Part shown: positions 1-5,787 of the stretch, piece by piece
Numbering within the stretch: the first letter of the stretch is position 1
Layout: every line of letters starts with the position of its first letter
NCBI GenBank assembly: GCA_035642125.1
Contig: DASQSZ010000088.1
Span: 1 to 14,094 of the forward strand
From: CALAED01 sp937891035
Lineage (GTDB): Bacteria; Actinomycetota; Actinomycetes; Streptosporangiales; Streptosporangiaceae
DNA: 14,094 nt
Reading direction: 5' to 3'
Translations under genes and position numbers: made by a program
Notes under the pieces: generated by a model
Told to the model about the DNA's origin: nothing
Seen by the model: the letters and a program-made list of their open reading frames with translations, nothing else
The model's database searches: none

Positions 1-187
1 ACTCGGCGAGCGGGGTGTCGATGACCCGGCTCTCGCCGAAGTCCTTTTGCAGCCCGTCGGTCACCCGGAACACGCCGCCGAGCTTGCCGACGTCCTCGCC
101 CATGATGAGCACTTTGGGGTCGTCTTCCATGGCCTTGCGCAAGCCGGCGCCGAGCGCCTTGGCCAAGGTGAGCGTTTCGGTCGTCAT
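1..187 (-). CDS. 2-oxoacid (pyruvate or branched-chain) dehydrogenase E1 component, beta subunit, N-terminal part (partial)
   Basis: The first 62 codons are present; the rest lies beyond the window edge. The protein begins MTTETLTLAKALGAGLRKAM and continues through the hallmark MGEDVGKLGGVF and the segment GESRVIDTPLAE, which are typical of the E1 beta (transketolase-like, pyrimidine-binding) subunit. With E1 alpha it forms the thiamine-diphosphate enzyme that decarboxylates a 2-oxoacid and passes the acyl group to the E2 lipoyl domain in the cytoplasm. The ATG overlaps the E1 alpha stop codon in an ATGA, and an SD, GAGGAGGGG (196-204), lies 8 nt upstream, so translation is coupled and an alpha2beta2 complex is expected. 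Substrate cannot be told from this piece: E1 alpha/beta pairs annotated as pyruvate dehydrogenase in actinobacteria can be branched-chain enzymes. Confidence 0.93.
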   Translation of the reverse strand, partial: MTTETLTLAKALGAGLRKAMEDDPKVLIMGEDVGKLGGVFRVTDGLQKDFGESRVIDTPLAE

Positions 188-1362
188 GACGCGTTCCCCT
201 CCTCATCGGCCCGGCCGGCCCCGTCGGTGCCATCCGCTGCGTCGGCGAAGCCGGCGAGGTAGGCGGCGAACTGCTCCTGCTCCTCGCTGATCAATGCGTG
301 CGGCTCGGCGTAGACGTGGTCGAAAATGCTCATCGGGCCGGGGTCGGGCAGTTCGAGGCACTGCTTGCGCACGTCCATGCCGACCTGCTTGGCCTCGGCG
401 TCGACATCGTCGAAGAAGGCGCTGTCGGCCATCTCGTTCTTGACCAGGTACGCCTTGACCCGCTCGATCGGGTCCTTGAGTTTCCAGGCCTCGAGTTCGG
501 CCTCCAACCGGTAGCGGGTCGGGTCGTCGGTCGTGGTGTGGGCTCCCATGCGGTAGGTGAAGGCCTCGATCAGCGTGGGGCCCTGGCCGTCGCGCGCGCT
601 GTCGAGCGCCTTGCGGGTGACGGCGAGGCAGGCGAAGACGTCGTTGCCGTCGACGCGGATGCCGGGGAAGCCGAAGCCCTGCGCCCGCCGGTACAGCGGG
701 ATGCGGGACTGCTTTTCGAGCGGCTCGGAGATGGCCCACTGATTGTTCTGGCAGAAGAACACGACGGGGGCGTTGAAGACCGAGGCCCAAACGAACGATT
801 CGTTGACATCGCCCTGGGATGTCGCGCCGTCACCGAAGTAGGCGATGGTTGCGGCGCCGCTTTCGGTGCCGACGGCGCCGTCGCGCTGGATGCCCATCGC
901 ATAGCCGGCGGCGTGCAGAGTCTGGGCGCCGATCACGATCGTGTAGAGGTGGAAGTTGTGTTCCTTGGGGTCCCAGCCTGCGTGGTTCACCCCGCGGTAC
1001 AGCCCGAGCAGCTTGATCGGCTCGACCCCGCAGCACCATGCGACTGCGTGCTCGCGGTAGGTGGGGAAGACCATGTCCTGGTCGCGCAGGGCTCGGCCGG
1101 AGCCGATCTGCGCCGCCTCCTGTCCGAGGAGGGAAGCCCAGATGCCGAGCTCACCCTGCCGGGTCAGGGCTACCGCTTCGAAATCGATACGCCGGACGAT
1201 GACGAGATCACGGTAGAGATCGCGGATCTCATCGGCCGTCAGTTCCAGCGGGTAGTCGGGGTGTTCGACCCGCTCGCCCTCGGGGGTGAGCAACTGGACC
1301 AGCTCGGCGGATGAATTCCGCAGTGTGCCCGGTGGGGCACCGCGTGAGGCGTCGACGGTCAC
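184..1362 (-). CDS. pdhA: 2-oxoacid dehydrogenase E1 component, alpha subunit (annotated as pyruvate dehydrogenase E1 alpha; may be branched-chain)
   Basis: This thiamine-diphosphate-binding subunit carries out decarboxylation of a 2-oxoacid in a PDH/BCKDH-type complex. The TPP motif runs from GDGATSQGD (about residue 177) to the QNNQW asparagine pair (about 206-207), the expected spacing. The conserved loop YRMGAHTTTDDPTRY follows at about 270-284. I chose the GTG at 1362 (392 aa) because GAGGAG (1369-1374) stands 6 nt upstream. An in-frame ATG at 1431 would add 23 residues but has no SD and adds nothing recognisable. The C-terminus ends in an Ala/Asp/Gly-rich tail and overlaps the E1 beta start by 4 nt. 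The E2 gene would be expected beyond the left edge. In Mycobacterium tuberculosis the proteins named PdhABC act as a branched-chain complex, so the symbol is a family label rather than a substrate claim. Confidence 0.92.
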   Translation of the reverse strand: MTVDASRGAPPGTLRNSSAELVQLLTPEGERVEHPDYPLELTADEIRDLYRDLVIVRRIDFEAVALTRQGELGIWASLLGQEAAQIGSGRALRDQDMVFPTYREHAVAWCCGVEPIKLLGLYRGVNHAGWDPKEHNFHLYTIVIGAQTLHAAGYAMGIQRDGAVGTESGAATIAYFGDGATSQGDVNESFVWASVFNAPVVFFCQNNQWAISEPLEKQSRIPLYRRAQGFGFPGIRVDGNDVFACLAVTRKALDSARDGQGPTLIEAFTYRMGAHTTTDDPTRYRLEAELEAWKLKDPIERVKAYLVKNEMADSAFFDDVDAEAKQVGMDVRKQCLELPDPGPMSIFDHVYAEPHALISEEQEQFAAYLAGFADAADGTDGAGRADEEGNAS

Positions 1363-1530
1363 GTGTAACTCCTCGTGCGTTCGGGGCCAGTGCGCGGGGT
1401 CGCCGCGACTGACCTGCGTCGCGCCGCCCATCAGAGCGAAATGTGGGTTTACCCGCTATTTGGGCGGATAAGTCGCCACATCACCCTGACCCCCGCGGGT
1501 CCCACAGGGGCGGGAGGCTGTTGTGTCATG

Positions 1531-1544
1531 GTGGCAGACGCCAC
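1531..1544. repeat. Inverted repeat GTGGC-N4-GCCAC
   Basis: Perfect 5-bp arms (1531-1535 and 1540-1544) around AGAC. It lies about 105 bp upstream of the aldehyde dehydrogenase start. A candidate operator half of a pair with the inverted repeat at 1594-1605; function is inferred only from position and repetition. Confidence 0.35.
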
Positions 1545-1593
1545 GCATATGGGCGCAAGCCCGGTCCTTCACAGGATCCCTACCCCGTTCGTT

Positions 1594-1605
1594 GTGGCGT
1601 GCCAC
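1594..1605. repeat. Inverted repeat GTGGC-N2-GCCAC
   Basis: Perfect 5-bp arms (1594-1598 and 1601-1605) around GT. Same arm sequence as the repeat at 1531-1544 but with a spacer of two rather than four bases. It lies about 43 bp upstream of the aldehyde dehydrogenase ATG, where an operator or activator site would be expected. Confidence 0.35.
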
Positions 1606-1647
1606 TAAGTCTTTTGAGGGCATACGTTTGGGAGGGAGGTGCCCGAT

Positions 1648-3090
1648 ATGAGCGAGTCTCTGTTCTCAGTCCCCGGCATGTTGATCGATGGCGAATGGGT
1701 TCCGTCTGGCGAGAAAGGCCTGACGGAAGTGCGGAGCCCCTATGACGACACCCTGGTCGCCAAGATCCCGGCGGCGGGCCCGCGCGATGTCGATCGTGCG
1801 GTCGCGGCGGCGGCCGCGGCCCTGCGCCGCGGCGACTTCTCGCGGGTGGACCGGGTCCGGGTGCTTGAGCAGACGGCCGCCGCGCTGAACGACCGGCAGG
1901 AGCACTTCGCCAGAGCCATCGCGCACGAGGCGGCCAAGCCGCTCAAGACGGCTCGGGTCGAGGCCGCTCGCGCGGTGGAGACGTTCGCGTTCGCCGCTGC
2001 GCAGGCCCGCACGTTCGCGGGCGACGTCGTGCCGATCGACGCGACCGCGGCCGGGGCCGGTAAGACGAGTTTCACCCTGCGGGTGCCCGTCGGCGTGGTC
2101 GCGGCGATCTCGCCCTTCAACTTCCCGCTCAACCTGGTCGCCCACAAGTTGGCCCCGGCGATCGCGGCCGGCTGCCCGGTGGTGCTGAAGCCCGCGTCGC
2201 AGACCCCGTTGTCGTCGCTGTTGCTGGCCGAGTTGCTGCATGGTCTTGGGGTGCCGGCCGGCTGGCTGAACGTCGTCACCGGCTCAGGGTCGGTCGTGGG
2301 CGAGGCGCTGGCCACCCACGACGAGGTGGCGTACATCACCTTCACCGGATCGGCCGAAGTCGGCTGGGCGATGGCGGCCAAGGCCGCACGCAAGAAGGTG
2401 CGGCTCGAACTGGGCTCGAACGCGCCCTTGATCGTCGACTCGCCGAGCGACTGGCCGACGGCCGCGGCCAAGGTCGCGGTCGCCGGGTTCTCCCATGCAG
2501 GGCAATCCTGCATCTCCACGCAACGCATCTACGTCCAGTCCCACATCGCCGACCACTTCGTCGACCAACTCGTCCGCAAGGTCGAAGGCCTCGTCGTGGG
2601 CGACCCGGCGGACGAGAACACCGACGTGTCGGCGCTGATCTCCAAGGGCGACACCGACCGGGTCAAGGAATGGATCGACGAGGCGGTCGCGGCCGGCGCC
2701 AAGGTGCTGGTCGGCGGCGACCTCACCGGCGAGGGCGTACTGCGACCCACGGTCGTCGAGAACGCCCCGGCCGACGCGCGCCTGCAGTGTCAGGAGGTCT
2801 TCGGGCCGGTCGTCACCATCACGCGCTACAACGACTTCGACGAGGCCCTCGTCCTGGCCAACGACTCACGCTACGGCCTGCAGGCGGGCGTCTTCACCTC
2901 CGATCTGGGCAAGGCTCTGCGGGCGGCCAAGACCCTCGAGTACGGCGGCGTCATCATCAACGACGTGCCCACGTTCCGCGCCGACCAGCAGCCCTACGGC
3001 GGCGTCAAGGACTCCGGCAACACCCGTGAAGGCCCGGGCTACGCCATCGAGGAGATGACCGAACACCGCCTGGTCACCCTCCAGCCCTAA
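1648..3090 (+). CDS. NAD(P)-dependent aldehyde dehydrogenase family protein
   Basis: A full-length soluble aldehyde dehydrogenase (480 aa), oxidising an unknown aldehyde to the acid. Visible landmarks are the oxyanion Asn in SPFNFPLN (N158), the cofactor-binding Lys in LKPASQTP (K181), the FTGSAEVG glycine turn (about 232-239), the general base Glu in LELGSN (E254), the catalytic Cys in GQSCIST (C288) and EVFGP (E383). The C-terminal QQPYGGVKDSGNTREGPGYAIEEMTE is the usual signature. The ATG at 1648 is preferred because GGAGGGAGGT (1631-1640) ends 7 nt upstream; a GTG at 1639 lies inside that SD. It is divergent from the E1 alpha gene. The sequence style resembles the lactaldehyde/succinate-semialdehyde branch, but substrate cannot be assigned. 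A strong stem-loop follows the stop codon. Confidence 0.94.
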   Translation: MSESLFSVPGMLIDGEWVPSGEKGLTEVRSPYDDTLVAKIPAAGPRDVDRAVAAAAAALRRGDFSRVDRVRVLEQTAAALNDRQEHFARAIAHEAAKPLKTARVEAARAVETFAFAAAQARTFAGDVVPIDATAAGAGKTSFTLRVPVGVVAAISPFNFPLNLVAHKLAPAIAAGCPVVLKPASQTPLSSLLLAELLHGLGVPAGWLNVVTGSGSVVGEALATHDEVAYITFTGSAEVGWAMAAKAARKKVRLELGSNAPLIVDSPSDWPTAAAKVAVAGFSHAGQSCISTQRIYVQSHIADHFVDQLVRKVEGLVVGDPADENTDVSALISKGDTDRVKEWIDEAVAAGAKVLVGGDLTGEGVLRPTVVENAPADARLQCQEVFGPVVTITRYNDFDEALVLANDSRYGLQAGVFTSDLGKALRAAKTLEYGGVIINDVPTFRADQQPYGGVKDSGNTREGPGYAIEEMTEHRLVTLQP

Positions 3091-3098
3091 TCCAGCGT

Positions 3099-3137
3099 CC
3101 TGGGCGGCTCCGCTACGCCACACCGGGGCCGCCCAGG
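3099..3137. terminator. Stem-loop, probable bidirectional terminator
   Basis: A 14-bp stem (3099-3112 with 3124-3137, one T-G pair, no bulge) closes an 11-nt loop. The core arms are CCTGGGCGGC and GCCGCCCAGG. It begins 8 nt after the aldehyde dehydrogenase stop and ends 16 nt before the stop of the convergent coiled-coil gene. There is no T tract on either side, which is common for actinobacterial hairpin terminators. Confidence 0.75.
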
Positions 3138-3153
3138 CGGCGATCACCCGCGA

Positions 3154-3525
3154 TCAGTTGAGCGGGCGCGGCGAGCCGTTCAGCGATGGACCCTCGCCCG
3201 GATCATCGGACGACCTGAGCATGTTTTTGATCGCGACGACCCCATGCGGGATGACGCCGATCGAACCTTCGATCTTGTTGAGGCGCCCCTCGATGATGGT
3301 CAACCGCGTCTCGATCCCCGACAACCGCGTCTCGACGCCAGTCATGCGCACTTCGAGGTTGGTGAGCGGGCGGTTGGAATCGCGTTGGTTTTCGTTGAGC
3401 GCGACGAGCATGTGGTGCCGCGCTTCGATCTGGGCGGTCAGGGCCATGCGGCGAAGCCTGGAACGCCTGGGCATTGACTCGGTGCGCCGCGATCGAGAAC
3501 TGCTGTGGGACGTGGGGTGAACCAT
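3154..3525 (-). CDS. Small coiled-coil hypothetical protein
   Basis: No family is recognised. The reading frame gives 123 aa from the ATG at 3525, chosen because GGAG lies 8 nt upstream; starts at 3474 and 3447 are possible and have no clear SD. An Arg/Ser-rich basic N-terminus is followed by a helical stretch, TAQIEARHHMLVALNENQ, and then by heptad-like repeats (VETRLSGIETRLTIIEGRLNKIEG) that predict a short coiled coil and oligomerisation. The tail is Pro/Gly/Ser-rich. There are no membrane segments and no catalytic motif. It follows the PIN gene on the same strand after 104 bp, so co-transcription is possible but unproved. The repeats are visible in DNA as two near-identical copies of CAACCGCGTCTCGA (3301-3314, 3322-3335). 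Confidence 0.6.
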   Translation of the reverse strand: MVHPTSHSSSRSRRTESMPRRSRLRRMALTAQIEARHHMLVALNENQRDSNRPLTNLEVRMTGVETRLSGIETRLTIIEGRLNKIEGSIGVIPHGVVAIKNMLRSSDDPGEGPSLNGSPRPLN

Positions 3526-3629
3526 GCCCGCCGCTCCGGAGACCGCCCTCGACCTGCCCGTCACCGCCGTGCCTGTCCCGCAGCCGGGGCAGCACGCCGC
3601 ACATCTCCGGCTGTTTGCGTCACACCCCG

Positions 3630-4187
3630 CTAATCCCGGGTTCGCAAGGCCGCGACGGACTCAACGAGGCCAGCACGTTCCAGAGCGTCGAATATGTCCT
3701 CCATCGTCTCTGGCGGATTGGTCCGTGAGTCGACGATCTGCTGGACGCATGCCCAAATCACGCGGTCATCGATGTCGATCTGGTCGAGTACGAAGTCGTC
3801 GGGGCTTTTGGCTTCCACATTCCAGGGTGCGAGCATGGCGGCGGGGAAGTCCTTGAGGTTCGACGTGACGATCACTTGCGCTTGGGACTTGATCGCAGCG
3901 GCCAGGACATGCTGGTCCTTGGGGTCGGGCAGTTTCAGCGTTTCGATGAGCGGCTCGTAGTCTTCGACGAGAGCGTCGGGGAGCGCCGCGTTCATCAAGA
4001 CGCGCAGCCTGGTCAGCTTTTCTACCGGGATATCTGGGCGATTGGCTGCGAGGTTGTGCTGCATCTCATCGAGGATGGCGTTCGTCCATTTGGCCTGGAC
4101 CAGGCCAGATTGGGCGATGCGGATCAGCATGTCACGTTGCGTGTTGCCGTACAGAACGCAGGCGTCATAGACCACTACGAACGTCAT
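3630..4187 (-). CDS. PIN-domain nuclease (PIN_3/VapC-like toxin candidate)
   Basis: A 185-aa protein starting MTFVVVYDACVLY, the usual opening of PIN_3-type proteins. The acidic residues expected of a Mg-dependent RNase are visible: D8 in YDACVLY, E41 in ILDEMQHN, D88/D91 in LPDPKDQHVLAAAI, and the SNLKDFP segment with D113. The C-terminal 60 residues (from about SPDDFVLDQ) are an extra helical region after the PIN core. The ATG at 4187 follows the HTH gene stop by 2 nt with GAGG immediately before it, so its translation is coupled to the antitoxin. A frame extension upstream to 4286 overlaps the HTH gene and is not used. As in VapBC-like systems it would cut RNA unless held by its partner; the actual RNA target is unknown. 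GC content looks lower than in the heme genes, suggesting acquisition. Confidence 0.85.
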   Translation of the reverse strand: MTFVVVYDACVLYGNTQRDMLIRIAQSGLVQAKWTNAILDEMQHNLAANRPDIPVEKLTRLRVLMNAALPDALVEDYEPLIETLKLPDPKDQHVLAAAIKSQAQVIVTSNLKDFPAAMLAPWNVEAKSPDDFVLDQIDIDDRVIWACVQQIVDSRTNPPETMEDIFDALERAGLVESVAALRTRD

Positions 4188-4189
4188 CC

Positions 4190-4645
4190 TCAGATGCCCA
4201 GTTCCTGGCCGAGATCGGCGAGTTCGTCGGCGGCCGCGCGGCTCTTCGCCTCGGTCTCTCGCTTGTAGTGCATGAGGTCGTCCCACCTGACGCGGCGGTG
4301 CCGGCCGACCAGCTTGAACGGGACCTTGCCTGACTCCAAAAGCCCGATCAGGTATGGGCGGGAGACGTTCAGCAGGTCCGCCGCCTGTTGGGTCGTCAGT
4401 TCGGCGTGCGACGGCATCACCGACACGCCTCGTCCGGCGGCGGCCTGAGACAAGATGTAGGCGAGCATGCTCACCGCCTCCCGCGGTAGGAAGAGTGCCT
4501 CCTCTCCGCCGACTTCAGCCTGCACCTTGATGGTTTGCTCGTCGGGATTCCGCTGAAGGTAGTCCTTGATCCGGCGGACGGCTCGTGCCGCCTGCTCCGA
4601 GTCGATCGCACCAGGTTCTATCCGCCTGACCTGGACATCTGCCAT
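4190..4645 (-). CDS. Excisionase-type helix-turn-helix protein, antitoxin candidate
   Basis: A 151-aa protein with an N-terminal helical region and a central segment (about 40-75) ending AVSMLAYILSQAAAGRGVSV. A MerR/excisionase-like HTH of the HTH_17 type follows at about 81-128: LTTQQAADLLNVSRPYLIGL, then the wing with KLVGRHRRVRWDDL. The acidic/Ala tail is the likely toxin-contacting part, by analogy with other antitoxins. ATG 4645 is chosen because AGGGAG lies 4 nt upstream; an in-frame ATG at 4732 would place the promoter inside the gene. It precedes the PIN gene by 2 nt, the usual antitoxin-then-toxin order. A palindrome over the predicted -10 box suggests that it represses its own transcription. 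Confidence 0.82.
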   Translation of the reverse strand: MADVQVRRIEPGAIDSEQAARAVRRIKDYLQRNPDEQTIKVQAEVGGEEALFLPREAVSMLAYILSQAAAGRGVSVMPSHAELTTQQAADLLNVSRPYLIGLLESGKVPFKLVGRHRRVRWDDLMHYKRETEAKSRAAADELADLGQELGI

Positions 4646-4676
4646 GGTTCTCCCTTGCTCTGTCCAGCGTGCACTA

Positions 4677-4691
4677 TTCGCAGTATGCGAA
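4677..4691. promoter_or_regulatory. Palindrome TTCGCA-GTA-TGCGAA, candidate autoregulatory operator
   Basis: Perfect 6-bp arms around a 3-bp centre, lying directly over the predicted -10 box and start point of the HTH-PIN operon. Position and symmetry fit binding by the HTH antitoxin (or antitoxin-toxin complex) as a dimer; binding itself is inferred. Confidence 0.55.
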
Positions 4692-4710
4692 ATAAACGCA
4701 GCAAACGCAA
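4682..4710 (-). promoter_or_regulatory. Predicted sigma70-type promoter of the HTH-PIN operon
   Basis: On the minus strand the -35 is TTGCGT (4705-4710), the spacer is exactly 17 bp and the -10 is CATACT (4682-4687), four of six matches to TATAAT. Transcription would begin near 4675, leaving a leader of about 30 nt before the ATG at 4645. The region is much richer in A and T than its surroundings. Confidence 0.6.
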
Positions 4711-4768
4711 GCGGTAGGGGTGTGATGTCCATCCAAGTGTTCGCCGCGAGGCGGGCCGTGGGGGCGGA

Positions 4769-5761
4769 CTATGAGGGGGTGCGGAGGCGGCGGGCGACTT
4801 CGGTGGCCCAGTAGGTCAGGATGATGTCGGCGCCGGCGCGGCGGATGCCGATGAGGGATTCGGTGATGACGCGCTCCCGGTCGATCCAGCCGTTGGCCGC
4901 GGCCGCCTCGATCATCGCGTACTCGCCGCTCACCTGGTACGCGGCGACCGGCACGTCGACCATGTCGCGGGCCCGGCGGACGATGTCGAGGTAGGGCATG
5001 GCCGGCTTGACCATGATGACGTCGGCGCCCTCGTCGAGGTCGAGCCGCACCTCGCGCAGCGCCTCCTCGGCGTTCGGCGGGTCTTGCTGGTAGGCGGCGC
5101 GGTCGCCGAACTGGGGCGCGCACTCGGCGGCATCGCGGAACGGACCGTAGAACGCCGATGCGTACTTGGCCGTGTACGCCATGATCGCGACGTTGCCGTA
5201 GCCGGCCTGGTCGAGGGCGGTGCGGATCGCCGCGACCTGGCCGTCCATCATGCCGCTCGGCGCCACCACGTCGGCCCCCGCCGCGGCCTGGGCCACCGCG
5301 ATCGCGGCATAGCGTTGCAGTGTGGCGTCGTTGTCGACCTCGCCGGCCGGGGTGAGGATGCCGCAGTGCCCGTGGTCGGTGTACTCGTCGAGGCACAGGT
5401 CGGCGGTCAGCACGGCGGTGTCGCCGAGGTCGGCAGACAGGTCGCGCAGCGACTTTTGCACGATGCCCGCCGGGTCGTCGGCGGCCGACCCCCGCCCGTC
5501 CTTGACGACCGGAACGCCGAACAGCACGAGGCCGCCGACGCCCGCCTCGACGGCTTCGTGGGCCGCCTTGCGCAGCGTCTCCCTCGTGTGCTGTACCACG
5601 CCCGGCATGGACGCCACCGGCTGCGCCTCGGTGATGCCCTCCTTGACGAACAGCGGCAGCATCAGGTCGGCCGGGTGCAGCCGGGTCTCGGCCACCATCC
5701 GGCGCAGCGCCGACGTCCGCCGCAGCCGCCGCTGTCGCGCCACGGGAAACTGTGCCGTCAT
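4769..5761 (-). CDS. hemB: Delta-aminolevulinic acid dehydratase (porphobilinogen synthase)
   Basis: This enzyme condenses two 5-aminolevulinate molecules to porphobilinogen in the cytoplasm. The 330-aa length is normal for the family. Both Schiff-base lysines are visible: K199 in AYTAKYASAFYGPFRDA and K252 in MVKPAMPYLD. The metal-binding region reads DLCLDEYTDHGHCG (C123, D125, C133), so one of the three zinc cysteines of the E. coli type is Asp. The C-terminal SGEYAMIEAAAANGWID is the usual active-site lid region. The ATG at 5761 has AAGGGG about 8 nt upstream. It starts 26 nt after hemD and is the last gene of the rex-hem operon; 123 bp then separate it from the toxin-antitoxin pair, and I saw no convincing terminator there. 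Confidence 0.97.
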   Translation of the reverse strand: MTAQFPVARQRRLRRTSALRRMVAETRLHPADLMLPLFVKEGITEAQPVASMPGVVQHTRETLRKAAHEAVEAGVGGLVLFGVPVVKDGRGSAADDPAGIVQKSLRDLSADLGDTAVLTADLCLDEYTDHGHCGILTPAGEVDNDATLQRYAAIAVAQAAAGADVVAPSGMMDGQVAAIRTALDQAGYGNVAIMAYTAKYASAFYGPFRDAAECAPQFGDRAAYQQDPPNAEEALREVRLDLDEGADVIMVKPAMPYLDIVRRARDMVDVPVAAYQVSGEYAMIEAAAANGWIDRERVITESLIGIRRAGADIILTYWATEVARRLRTPS

Positions 5762-5787
5762 CGTTGGACCCCTTCGTCTCGGGCCGG

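Larger units (their letters stand above)
1363..1647. other. Divergent intergenic region with repeated GTGGC/GCCAC motifs
   Basis: This 285-bp region separates the divergent E1 alpha and aldehyde dehydrogenase genes and should contain both promoters. I could not place either promoter with confidence; TACGTT (1623-1628) fits TANNNT for the plus-strand gene but lacks a good -35. The pentamer GTGGC or its complement occurs five times between 1475 and 1605, including two inverted pairs (1531-1544 and 1594-1605). A wider pair, ATGTGG (1441-1446) and CCACAT (1476-1481), and the small palindrome GGGTTTACCC (1445-1454) are also present. These are candidate regulator sites; no known regulator is recognised from them. 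Confidence 0.4.

Noticed and set aside
1363..1431. Upstream ATG start for E1 alpha at 1431
   Set aside because: No SD, and the extra 23 residues do not resemble the family N-terminus; the GTG at 1362 has an ideal GAGGAG.
3581..3660. Possible tRNA or att-site remnant near GGGTTCGCAAGGC between the coiled-coil and PIN genes
   Set aside because: Only a T-loop-like GGTTCG is seen, without a matching stem, anticodon arm or direct repeat elsewhere in the window.
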